20,906 nucleotides of DNA from CAZJNX01 sp964547415 (GTDB lineage: Bacteria; Pseudomonadota; Alphaproteobacteria; Rhizobiales; Amorphaceae), in the NCBI GenBank assembly GCA_964547415.1, contig CAZJNX010000073.1:1-20906 (forward strand), in the 5' to 3' direction. The position numbers and the translations under genes are program-made. The notes beneath the pieces are model-generated. The model had not been told where the DNA came from, searched no databases, and was given only the letters and a program-made list of their open reading frames with translations. Shown here in pieces: positions 1 to 6,719 of the stretch (the stretch's first letter is position 1; the number at the start of each line of letters is the position of its first letter).

Positions 1-1983
1 GTCCTTCAGCATCCGCCGGTCGTCGGCGGCCGTCGCCTTCGCGGGCCAGGCGGAGCTTGCGGCCTCGACGAGGTCCGCGAACCCGGCCGTCCACGCGCGC
101 AGCCCGCTTGCGTCGAGAGCGGCGATCCACTCGCCCACGATCTCGGGGTCCGCTGCATCGTCGCTGATCCGGTTGGCCTTCTTGACGATGCCATCAAGGA
201 ACCGGTCGAGAGCCCCCTCGCCCGGGAACTCGATCCCGCCGATCAGCCTGCCGAGCCACGCCTGCGCGGGCGGCGGCAGCGGACTGACGGCCAAGGCCGT
301 CAGGTAGCCCTGAAGGTAGGCCTCCCCGATCTCCGCGTGCGCCAGCAGATGATCGATCCCCCCGGCGTCGACCTCGGATCGCGGGAAGGCAGTCGCCGGC
401 GCCGGCATGGCTCCGGCCTCCCGGGCGTCAGCCGTCTCGAGCGTCATCGCTGCGATGTCACGCATGATCGGCGTCCGCTTCAGCTGGCGACCAGTCAGCA
501 ACGCCTGCGCGACGGCGGCGAAGGACAGCCACAGCTCCGGCTCGGGCTCGACCTGCGCCTTCAGCGTCGCAGCCATCACCGCGAACTGCCGCGCCCACCA
601 GTCCCGTCGGGTCTGGAGATGCTTCCACACAGCCGCTTCCCGGCCCTCTTCGGTGCGAGCCCGGCCGATCGCGGCGCGGAGCGGGCCGGTGTCCTCGAAC
701 CAGGCATCGCTCTGCTCGAACCGGTCCACCCACGCGCCGCTGGCCTCGATGAGGGCGGCCCGTTTCGCCGAGGAGAGGCTTTCCAGGCTTTCCGGTGCGC
801 CGATGGCGGCGAGGACGGCCTCGGCGTCCGCCGGTTGCGGGACCAGCGCGTCCGCGCCCCAGAACGCGATCATGTCGACAAGCCCGGGCGCGGGCGGGGT
901 CTCGAGCGCGAGCCCTTCGCCGAGCCCGCGCGACAGCGCCTCGGCCACGTACGCGGGCGTGACGTCGACGGTCTCGACCTCCTCGCGCACACGGGCGATC
1001 GTTCGCCTTTGCTTGCTCGCGCTGGCGCAGGGCACGACGAAGGCGTCCTTCACGCCGTGCCCCTGCTTGAGCAGCAGCATGGCCACACCGCGCTGCCCGC
1101 CCCCTTCGACGGCAGCGACGAGGCTCTGCGCCCCGACACCGTCGGGCAGGCTTGCCACGGCACTGTGGATGGTCGGCGGTCGGGATCCCCCGCGGGCGGC
1201 GCTGCTGCGAAGGAACCGCCGGATGGCCGCGTCGAGGGCGGCGCGCGCGGGATCGTCGGGGAGCCACTTGCGGATCGCGGGCAGGCGCGTGCCGACGGCA
1301 GCGGGGAGCCCATCGGCGTCGGCCCGCTGCAGCAGCGCGATCGCCGCGGCGAGGCGGATCGCCGGGTGCCGGTCGAGCAGCCAGTAGAGCCCCAGCCGGG
1401 CTTCGACCGCACGAGGCCGGGCGATGGTGGTGGCCACCAGCATGGCCCGCAGGTCGGGCTCAAGCCCCGCGTACAGCTCGTCCAGGGCGGCGTGGACCTG
1501 CCGCGGGTCGTCGCCGACCGTGCGGATCACCTCGTCGAGCGCCGCGTCCAGGTCGGGCACGTCTTCGATTGCGGCGTCGTCCGGCCCGGGTGCCGTCATG
1601 ACCTCGGGCGACAGAAGGGCAAAGGGCGGCGGCGCGAGCCCCGCGCGGGCGTAGATCTGGGCAAGGCGCATGCGCACGGGCGGCGGGAAGGGTGAGGCGG
1701 CGTCGTGCGCCGACAGCGCTGCCGCGACGGCCTCGATCAGTATTGCGCCATCGGGCACGTCGTTCTCCGCCGCCATCCGCGCCTCGTCGAGCGCACAGAA
1801 CAGGAGCGCGGACGCGGCTTCGCTCTCCTCGTTGTTCCCTGCGACCGTCGTGGCCGCGACGACCTCGGCCGCCTTCGGATCCGCCAGCAGCCCGCGCGCA
1901 CAGGCTTGGATCAGCCTGTTGCGCGCCTCGCTCTCGGGCGTGGCGGTGATGGTGGCGAACAGGGCGGACATCTCGCTCGGCAT
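1..1983 (-). CDS. UPF0149/YecA-like domain protein, large helical N-terminal region (C-terminus cut by window edge)
   Basis: The minus frame is open from a TAA at 1993-1995 to the window edge, giving 661 codons from the first ATG (1981-1983). A second ATG at 1972-1974 is an alternative start; neither has a strong ribosome binding site. Residues about 1-530 are Ala/Leu/Arg-rich and look like an alpha-helical, HEAT-like solenoid that I do not recognise. Around residues 537-600 the segment YLQGYLTALAVSP, followed by a WLGRLIGG-like stretch and a region ending in KKANRIS, matches the UPF0149/YecA pattern (GYLTALAVxP...PxxWLP...). Family members are usually about 180-250 aa, often with a C-terminal SEC-C zinc motif. 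That end would lie outside the window. The function of UPF0149 proteins is not established. The gene is divergent from the sigma operon across a 577-bp gap. The reading frame is sure, the family fairly sure, the role unknown. Confidence 0.8.
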   Translation of the reverse strand, partial: MPSEMSALFATITATPESEARNRLIQACARGLLADPKAAEVVAATTVAGNNEESEAASALLFCALDEARMAAENDVPDGAILIEAVAAALSAHDAASPFPPPVRMRLAQIYARAGLAPPPFALLSPEVMTAPGPDDAAIEDVPDLDAALDEVIRTVGDDPRQVHAALDELYAGLEPDLRAMLVATTIARPRAVEARLGLYWLLDRHPAIRLAAAIALLQRADADGLPAAVGTRLPAIRKWLPDDPARAALDAAIRRFLRSSAARGGSRPPTIHSAVASLPDGVGAQSLVAAVEGGGQRGVAMLLLKQGHGVKDAFVVPCASASKQRRTIARVREEVETVDVTPAYVAEALSRGLGEGLALETPPAPGLVDMIAFWGADALVPQPADAEAVLAAIGAPESLESLSSAKRAALIEASGAWVDRFEQSDAWFEDTGPLRAAIGRARTEEGREAAVWKHLQTRRDWWARQFAVMAATLKAQVEPEPELWLSFAAVAQALLTGRQLKRTPIMRDIAAMTLETADAREAGAMPAPATAFPRSEVDAGGIDHLLAHAEIGEAYLQGYLTALAVSPLPPPAQAWLGRLIGGIEFPGEGALDRFLDGIVKKANRISDDAADPEIVGEWIAALDASGLRAWTAGFADLVEAASSAWPAKATAADDRRMLKD

Positions 1984-2090
1984 GGCGACACGTTAACGGC
2001 AGGGGGTAGTCCGGGCCACCACCGCACGGCGAGTGATGCGGACTTTCAACACCGGCCTGGACCGGCCGCAGGACGCCAGCAACGACAGCT

Positions 2091-2282
2091 TTCCCTGGGG
2101 CGGCCGGGCGGATTCCCTGTTCCGCGCAGCCGCTCCCTGTTCCTCCGGAAAAGTTTCCCTGTTCGAGCGCGCAGGGAAATCCTCGGGAAAACGTCGGCAG
2201 GGCGGGCATCCGGCCGCGCATTCTCAGTCCGGAGAGGGTCGCGCTCCGCAAAATTCCCTGCAGTTTCCCGTTGAGCAGGGAA
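2091..2282. repeat. Cluster of TTCCCTG direct and inverted repeats (iteron-like)
   Basis: TTCCCTG or a one-base variant occurs at 2091, 2113, 2133 (CTCCCTG), 2155 and 2254. The inverted form CAGGGAA occurs at 2172 and 2276. The first four direct copies are spaced 22, 20 and 22 bp, about two helical turns. Three of them continue as CCCTGTTC. The last pair (2254-2260 and 2276-2282) forms a perfect 7-bp inverted repeat around a 15-nt loop. No credible gene covers this stretch. From memory, similar TTCCCTGTT clusters occur in non-coding DNA of other alphaproteobacteria and are sometimes mis-annotated as small proteins. Their function is unknown to me. Confidence 0.7.
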
Positions 2283-2397
2283 AGGCCCTCAGGAGACCGG
2301 GTTCGGGAGGGATGCATGGCCCACCACCCGTTCCCGCCCACCGGGTGAGGGGACAGGCCTTGCTGCGCAAGCGGCGGCGTTTCCATGGTTTGCACAC

Positions 2398-2431
2398 CGC
2401 GCCGGCCAGCGCGAGCCCCGCGGCCGGCGCG
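2398..2431. repeat. 10-bp inverted repeat, GC-only stem
   Basis: CGCGCCGGCC (2398-2407) pairs perfectly with GGCCGGCGCG (2422-2431) around a 14-nt loop. It lies in the gene-free stretch between the UPF0149 gene and the sigma operon. No T-run follows on either strand, so it is not a canonical terminator. It may simply reflect GC-rich composition. Confidence 0.4.
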
Positions 2432-2456
2432 ATCCACACGCGCAAGTGGCCTCCCT

Positions 2457-2484
2457 CTCCGGCCCGCGACCTCCGGCCCGCGAC
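2457..2484. repeat. 14-bp perfect tandem duplication
   Basis: CTCCGGCCCGCGAC occurs twice back to back (2457-2470 and 2471-2484), ending 10 bp before the -35 box of the sigma-operon promoter. It is either a recent slippage duplication or a duplicated binding site. Confidence 0.6.
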
Positions 2485-2494
2485 GGGGCCGGAT

Positions 2495-2526
2495 GGGAAC
2501 CGGTTGCCGCCGGGGCCTGTCTCGTA
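2495..2526 (+). promoter_or_regulatory. ECF-type promoter of the sigma/anti-sigma operon
   Basis: GGGAAC (2495-2500, reading on as CGG), a 17-nt spacer, then TGTCTCGTA (2518-2526). This has the GGGAAC/GTC form of many ECF sigma promoters. The same arrangement recurs upstream of the dioxygenase gene (4085-4116) with an identical spacer length. The GTG start of the sigma gene is about 30 nt downstream of the expected transcription start. Positive autoregulation by the encoded ECF factor is inferred. Confidence 0.65.
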
Positions 2527-2560
2527 GCAGGAGGACATCGCGAAGGGGCGGGAGGCATCG

Positions 2561-3088
2561 GTGACGGACACGCGCTGGCTGATCGAGCGGGAGATCCCGC
2601 GGCTGAGGCGCTACGCGCTCGCGCTGACGGGGGACCCGGTGGCCGCCGACGACCTCGTCCAGGACACGCTGGAGCGGGCGGTGAGGAAACGCCACCAGTG
2701 GCGGCGGACGGGAAGCCTCAGGAGCTGGCTCTACCGGATCCTCTACACCGTCTTCCTCAACCAGTCCGTCCAGCGCCGCCGCCGCCGGGGCGAGGTGGCG
2801 TTCGACCTCGCACCGGAAGCGGCCGAGACGCCCGCCCAGGACATCCGGATCGAATACGCCGAGATCCTCGCCGCCATGGGGCGCCTGCCGGCCGAGCAGC
2901 GGGCGGCCATCGCGCTCGTGGCGATCGAGGGGCTCGGCTACGACGAGGCCGCCTCGGCACTCGGCATCCCGGTCGGCACGCTGCGCTCCCGCCTGTCGCG
3001 GGGGCGCGAGCGCCTGCGCGAGCTCTGCCCGGTCGATCCGGTGGAGCCGGCCGAGGCCGCGGGCCCGCGCCTCAAGCGGGTGAAGTGA
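2561..3088 (+). CDS. ECF-type RNA polymerase sigma factor
   Basis: This 175-aa protein directs RNA polymerase to a dedicated promoter class. The region 2 signature is at residues about 8-70 (RRYALALTGD, then AADDLVQDTLERAV, then SLRSWLYRILYTVFLN). Region 4 is at about 105-155 (MGRLPAEQRAAIALVAIEGL, then a helix-turn-helix with YDEAASALGIPVGTLRSRLS). Length and layout are normal for a minimal ECF factor without extra domains. The start is GTG at 2561, supported by GGAGG at 2551-2555 with a 5-nt spacer. The gene is followed after 1 nt by the anti-sigma gene, so the two are translationally coupled. A matching promoter (2495-2526) suggests autoregulation. The ECF subgroup cannot be assigned with certainty here. 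Confidence 0.95.
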   Translation: MTDTRWLIEREIPRLRRYALALTGDPVAADDLVQDTLERAVRKRHQWRRTGSLRSWLYRILYTVFLNQSVQRRRRRGEVAFDLAPEAAETPAQDIRIEYAEILAAMGRLPAEQRAAIALVAIEGLGYDEAASALGIPVGTLRSRLSRGRERLRELCPVDPVEPAEAAGPRLKRVK

Positions 3089-3089
3089 G

Positions 3090-4007
3090 ATGGCGGACCG
3101 CGACAGCGAGACCGGGCTCGGACGCCTCGAGGAGCGCGACCTCCCCGCCTGGGTGGACGGCCAGCTCGACGGCGACCCCGCCTTCAAGGCCGTGGTGGAG
3201 GGGCGGATCGCCCGATCCCCGGAACTCGCCGAACGGGCGCGGGCATACCGGGCGCAGAACGATGCCCTCGGCGCGGCCTTCTCCGGCCGCCTGTCCGCGC
3301 CGGTGCCGCCGCGCCTCGTCGACGCGCTCGAGCCCCGCCCGCGCGGCCGGTTCGGCGCCGCGCTCCGCGTCGCCGCCCTCGCTCTCGTGATGGGGGCCGT
3401 CGGGGCGGCCGGCTGGGTGCTGGGCGAGCGCAGCGACGACGACTTCCCGGCCGACGCCCTCCTCGACCGCAGCCTCGGCGACTTCGTGGACCGGCGGCCG
3501 GACCAGCCCGCCCCCCGCGCCGTGGAGAACGCCCTGGCGGAGGGCCGCCCGTTCGGCTGGCTCCACGACGAGGTGGAGATCCTCGTCCGGGCGCCGGACC
3601 TGTCGGCCCTCGGCTACGTCCTCGTGGACCGCAAGGCGATCCGCTTCGGGACGGACGAGGAGGTGGTCCGCCTCGACTACGCCGCGGCCGACCGCACCAC
3701 CTTCAGCCTGTTCATGGCGCCGCGGTGGGACAACAGGCCAGGCCCGATCCTGGAGGCGGAGCGGGAGGGCGTCGCCTCGGCCTTCTGGGTGGACGGGCCG
3801 GTCGCGACCACCGTCCTGTCCCACCTGCCACCCGGGGAGACCCGCCGCATCGCCGAGGCGACGCGGCGGGCGATGCAGGCCGAGGACGGCCGCACGGCCG
3901 TCATCTGGGCCGCCGCGACCACCCCCCGCACGGGCGAGCGCGCCGAAACGCCGCCCGCGCCGCCCGCTTCCGCAGGGCCGGACCCGGCCGCCGCCGACGC
4001 GGACTGA
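3090..4007 (+). CDS. Membrane-anchored anti-sigma factor
   Basis: This 305-aa protein begins 1 nt after the sigma gene stop. Residues about 13-62 (LEERDLPAWVDGQLDGDP onward to AYRAQNDALGAAF) match the cytoplasmic sigma-binding region of the common alphaproteobacterial anti-sigma family, with a WVDGQLD core. One membrane helix follows at about 91-111 (LRVAALALVMGAVGAAGWVL). The remaining ~190 residues should be periplasmic and could sense a signal. No HxxxCxxC zinc motif is present, so it is not a ZAS-type anti-sigma. The C-terminal ~35 residues are Ala/Pro-rich and probably disordered. It is inferred to hold the partner sigma factor inactive at the membrane until a signal releases it. The inducing signal is not visible; the linked redoxin/dioxygenase gene is only a hint toward oxidative or oxygen-related stress. 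Confidence 0.88.
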   Translation: MADRDSETGLGRLEERDLPAWVDGQLDGDPAFKAVVEGRIARSPELAERARAYRAQNDALGAAFSGRLSAPVPPRLVDALEPRPRGRFGAALRVAALALVMGAVGAAGWVLGERSDDDFPADALLDRSLGDFVDRRPDQPAPRAVENALAEGRPFGWLHDEVEILVRAPDLSALGYVLVDRKAIRFGTDEEVVRLDYAAADRTTFSLFMAPRWDNRPGPILEAEREGVASAFWVDGPVATTVLSHLPPGETRRIAEATRRAMQAEDGRTAVIWAAATTPRTGERAETPPAPPASAGPDPAAADAD

Positions 4008-4060
4008 ACGACCGCCGACCGGGGATCGACACCCACCGTCTCCAGAACCGCCGGGCCCCA

Positions 4061-4084
4061 GCCTTCGACATTTCGCCCGAAGGC
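4061..4084. repeat. 7-bp inverted repeat directly upstream of the second ECF promoter
   Basis: GCCTTCG (4061-4067) and CGAAGGC (4078-4084) flank a 10-nt loop and abut the GGGAAC box at 4085. It could be a weak hairpin ending the sigma operon or a binding site. No T-run follows, so it is not called a terminator. Confidence 0.4.
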
Positions 4085-4118
4085 GGGAACCGGCGTCCTC
4101 TTCCTCCTGTCCCATAGC
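4085..4118 (+). promoter_or_regulatory. ECF-type promoter of the redoxin/dioxygenase gene
   Basis: GGGAAC (4085-4090, reading on as CGG), a 17-nt spacer, then TGTCCCATAGC (4108-4118). Compared with the sigma-operon promoter, the -35 region is identical over nine bases, the spacer is the same length, and the -10 region agrees at 9 of 11 positions (TGTCyCrTAGC). This leaves a leader of about 140 nt before the ATG at 4261. Nothing else was recognised in that leader. Confidence 0.65.
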
Positions 4119-4260
4119 GTGAGCGCGCCGCGACGGCACGCGCCGCCCCCGAGCCACGTCTTCCGGGCCGGGCGGCAGCGCGGGCCTTCGCGAGCGCTCG
4201 TTCCCAAAACCGCAGCGGCGCCGCCGGCTTGCCGCCGCTCGATCGAGGAGAAGACGCCCC

Positions 4261-5418
4261 ATGACGGAGCCCGTCACGGTGGACGCCGACGCCATCGTCA
4301 ACCTCGCCGTTGGCGACCCGGCCCCCTATTTCCACCAGCGTTCGTTCGCGAACCCGCGCTATGCGTTCGACACAGCGGCGGGCCGCTACATCGTCCTGTG
4401 CTTCTTCGGCAGCGCGGGCGACGAGCAGTCCCGCGCCGCGCTCGCGGCGATGCGGGAGCGGGCCGCCTTCTTCGACGACACGACCGCCTGCTTCTTCGGG
4501 GTCTCGATCGATCCGGCGGACGAGGCCGAGAAGCGGGTGGCGGACAGCTACCCCGGCTATCGCTTCTTCTGGGACTTCGACCTGACGGTCAGCCGCCTCT
4601 ACGGAGCCGTCCCGAAGCAGGTCGACCCGGCCGCCGGGCCGGTCGCGGTGCGGCGGCAGTGGGTCGTCCTCGACCCCACGCTCCGCATCCTCCGCGTGGT
4701 GCCGTTCCGACAGGACCGCGGCGACATCGCGGCTGTCACCGCGTTCCTCGACGGCCTGCCGCCACCCTCGCGCTTCGCCGGGGTCGAGCTGCAGGCGCCG
4801 ATCCTGTTCCTGCCCAACGTGTTCGAGCCGGAGCTGTGCGCCCACCTAGTCGGCCTCTACGAGGCGCACGGGGGGCGGGAGTCGGGCTTCATGCGCGAGG
4901 TTGACGGCAAGACGGTCGGCGTCACCGACCCGGGCCACAAGCGCCGCCGGGACTACAACATCGTGGACCGGGATCTCGTCGCGACGCTCCAGAACCGCTT
5001 CATCCGACGCGTGGTGCCGGAGATCCGCAAGGTCCACCAGTTCGCCGTCACGCGGATGGAGCGCTACATCGTGGCCTGCTACGCGGCCGAGGACGGCGGC
5101 CACTTCCGCGCCCACCGGGACAACACGACGAAGGGCACGGCCCACCGCCGCTTCGCCGTGTCGGTCAACCTCAACGAGGACTTCGACGGCGGCGAGGTGA
5201 GCTTTCCGGAATACGGGCCGCGGAGCTTCAAGCCGCCCGCGGGCGGGGCGGTCGTCTTCTCCTGTTCGCTGCTCCACGCGGTCTCCAGGGTGACCCGCGG
5301 GCGCCGCTACGCCTTCCTCCCCTTCCTGTACGACGACGCGGCCGCGAAGATCCGCGAGCGCAACAACGCCTACCTCGGCGAGGGCGTCGGCGCCTACAAG
5401 GCCGGCACCGCCGCCTGA
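4261..5418 (+). CDS. Redoxin-like / 2-oxoglutarate-Fe(II) dioxygenase fusion (prolyl 4-hydroxylase-type fold)
   Basis: This 385-aa protein has two domains. Residues about 15-165 resemble an AhpC/TSA peroxiredoxin-like thioredoxin fold (VGDPAPYF, RYIVLCFFGSAGDEQ, FFGVSIDP, WVVLDPTLRILRV). The position of the peroxidatic Cys is occupied by SAGDE and there is no PxxxTxxC motif, so peroxidase activity is doubtful. Residues about 180-370 form a 2OG-Fe(II) oxygenase double-stranded beta-helix. The iron triad is H285-x-D287 and H339, with R348 or R349 placed to bind 2-oxoglutarate. The segment DFDGGEVSFPEYG is typical of prolyl-4-hydroxylase-like enzymes. This domain should hydroxylate a protein or small-molecule substrate in the cytoplasm; the substrate is unknown. 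The ATG follows GAGGAGAAG. The gene stands alone behind an ECF-type promoter matching that of the neighbouring sigma factor. Confidence 0.9.
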   Translation: MTEPVTVDADAIVNLAVGDPAPYFHQRSFANPRYAFDTAAGRYIVLCFFGSAGDEQSRAALAAMRERAAFFDDTTACFFGVSIDPADEAEKRVADSYPGYRFFWDFDLTVSRLYGAVPKQVDPAAGPVAVRRQWVVLDPTLRILRVVPFRQDRGDIAAVTAFLDGLPPPSRFAGVELQAPILFLPNVFEPELCAHLVGLYEAHGGRESGFMREVDGKTVGVTDPGHKRRRDYNIVDRDLVATLQNRFIRRVVPEIRKVHQFAVTRMERYIVACYAAEDGGHFRAHRDNTTKGTAHRRFAVSVNLNEDFDGGEVSFPEYGPRSFKPPAGGAVVFSCSLLHAVSRVTRGRRYAFLPFLYDDAAAKIRERNNAYLGEGVGAYKAGTAA

Positions 5419-5429
5419 GCCGTCCGGCG

Positions 5430-5474
5430 GGGGCGGCGGCGCCGCCCCTTCCCTCCCCTCCCCCTTTTCCCTCC
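5430..5474 (+). terminator. Probable terminator hairpin plus pyrimidine tract after the dioxygenase gene
   Basis: GGGGCGGC (5430-5437) and GCCGCCCC (5441-5448) form a perfect 8-bp stem with a GGC loop, 11 nt after the stop codon. A pure C/T run of about 26 nt follows (5449-5474). The tract is C-rich rather than T-rich, so this is an atypical intrinsic terminator. Confidence 0.45.
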
Positions 5475-5556
5475 AGACCCGCCCACGCCGCCACCCTTGG
5501 TGCCGCCCGCCGTCCGCGCCGGGACCAGCGGCGACGCCCGCGCCTTCGATTCGCCT

Positions 5557-5593
5557 CGATTGGATCCAATCGTCTTGCGTTTGTATCCAAACG
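5557..5593. promoter_or_regulatory. Two operator-like palindromes upstream of the M29/TctCBA operon
   Basis: CGATTGGATCCAATCG (5557-5572) is a perfect 16-bp palindrome. CGTTTG-TATC-CAAACG (5578-5593) has perfect 6-bp arms. Their centres are 21 bp apart, two helical turns. The second ends 3 bp before the -35 box at 5597. Both contain a TTGkATCCAA-like core, a form reminiscent of FadR/FCD-type GntR operators. The best candidate binder is the GntR/FCD regulator at the end of this operon (11119-11871). The assignment is inferred. Confidence 0.6.
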
Positions 5594-5596
5594 CGA

Positions 5597-5624
5597 TTGA
5601 CCGGCCACGGTCCCGTGTTAGGCT
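5597..5624 (+). promoter_or_regulatory. Sigma-70-type promoter of the M29/TctCBA/CoA-transferase/GntR operon
   Basis: TTGACC (5597-5602), a 16-nt spacer, then TAGGCT (5619-5624). This fits the alphaproteobacterial housekeeping pattern (TTGAC, then TAnnnT). It lies about 75 nt upstream of the first ATG (5703), immediately after the two palindromes. Confidence 0.55.
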
Positions 5625-5702
5625 TCCGGCAAAGGCGATCGCGCGGTGCGGCGAGGGCCGCGGCCGCGCCGGCCCTGGCGAGGGGAGGGAAGGAAGGCGC
5701 CG

Positions 5703-6680
5703 ATGCTCAAGGACATGGCCATGATGCGCTCGGTCGGGACGATCCTCGACCAGTGCCTGGCGCTGAAGAGGGGCGAGCAGCTCCTCGTCATCACCGACAC
5801 CAACAAGGTCCACATCGGCGAACTGTTCGCGCTCGCGGGGGAGGAGCGTGGCGCGGAGACGATCCTCCTCGTCATGACGCCGCGCGGCCGCCACGGGGAG
5901 GAGCTGCCCTCCATCGTCGCCGACGCCATGAAGGCGGCCGACGCCATCGTCGCCCCCACCACCTTCTCGGTGAACCACACCTCGGCCCGCAAGCGGGCGA
6001 GCGACGCGGGCGCCCGGCTCATCTTCTTCCCGGGCTGCGAGGACGCCATGTTCACGGACGGCAGCCTCGACGTCGACTTCGTGAAGCAGGCCGAGGTCAT
6101 CATGCGCCTGTCCGCCGCCTTCGAGGCGGGGAGCACCATGCGGGTGCGCTCCAACGACGGCCTCACCGACTTCACCCTGTCGATCGAGGGCCGCCACGCC
6201 GTGCCCCAGACCGGCATCTGCCACGACCCGGGCACCATCTCCCCCCCGCCCTGCATCGAGACGGCGGTGTCGCCCATCGAGTGGTCGACCGAGGGGGTCG
6301 CCGTCATCGACGGGGCGATCGTGCCCGGCGGCGAGGTGACGGAGCCGGTGCGCATCCGCCTTCAGAAGGGGCGGATCGTGGAGGTGGACACCACCGGCAA
6401 GGACGGCCGCTTCCTCGACGAGCTCCTGCGCTCCTACGAGGACGAGAACATCTACGCCCACGTGGAGCTCGGCGTCGGCCTCAACCCGAAGGCGCGGATC
6501 GGCCGGGGCATCGAGCTCGAGGACGAGGGCGAGTTCGGCACCTGCCACCTCGGCATCGGCAACGGCATCACCTTCGGCAGCACCATCCGCGCCTCGGGGC
6601 ACATCGACCTCGTCATCCGCCACCCGATCATCGAGGTGGACGGCAAGGTCGTGCTCGAGAACCGCGAAGTCAAAGTCTGA
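5703..6680 (+). CDS. M29-family (aminopeptidase T)-like metalloprotein, possibly a hydrolase or NicX-type dioxygenase
   Basis: This 325-aa protein shows the C-terminal features of the M29 fold, which includes AmpS-type aminopeptidases and the Fe(II)-dependent 2,5-dihydroxypyridine dioxygenase NicX. Candidate metal ligands are E186, E255 (AHVELGVGLNP), E277 and H282 (EGEFGTCHLGIG), and H300 with D302 (GHIDLVI). The N-terminal half is a Rossmann-like alpha/beta region (GEQLLVITDTN; ADAIVAPTTFSV). No signal peptide is seen, so it is cytoplasmic. ATG 5703 is preferred over upstream in-frame starts because AGGGAAGGAAGG ends 5 nt before it. It is the first gene of an operon with TctCBA, a CoA-transferase and a GntR regulator, which suggests it acts on the imported acid or a derivative rather than on peptides. 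Whether it is a peptidase, amidohydrolase or ring-cleaving dioxygenase cannot be decided here. Confidence 0.8.
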   Translation: MLKDMAMMRSVGTILDQCLALKRGEQLLVITDTNKVHIGELFALAGEERGAETILLVMTPRGRHGEELPSIVADAMKAADAIVAPTTFSVNHTSARKRASDAGARLIFFPGCEDAMFTDGSLDVDFVKQAEVIMRLSAAFEAGSTMRVRSNDGLTDFTLSIEGRHAVPQTGICHDPGTISPPPCIETAVSPIEWSTEGVAVIDGAIVPGGEVTEPVRIRLQKGRIVEVDTTGKDGRFLDELLRSYEDENIYAHVELGVGLNPKARIGRGIELEDEGEFGTCHLGIGNGITFGSTIRASGHIDLVIRHPIIEVDGKVVLENREVKV

Positions 6681-6719
6681 CCATAACCACAAGCTCCAGA
6701 ACGGGAACGGAGAAGGACG

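Noticed and set aside
337..1695. A 452-codon plus-strand frame in the first 1.7 kb
   Set aside because: Arg/Gly/His-rich shadow of the minus-strand UPF0149-like gene, which has a natural composition and recognisable motif.
2091..2282. CRISPR array or plasmid origin at the TTCCCTG repeats
   Set aside because: Repeat units are only 7-10 bp with irregular later spacing, there are no Cas genes, and no replication initiator gene or AT-rich unwinding region is present.
2224..2571. Possible small minus-strand protein (115 codons) in the gene-free stretch
   Set aside because: It translates the TTCCCTG repeats and the ECF promoter region, lacks a good ribosome binding site and resembles known phantom annotations over such repeats.
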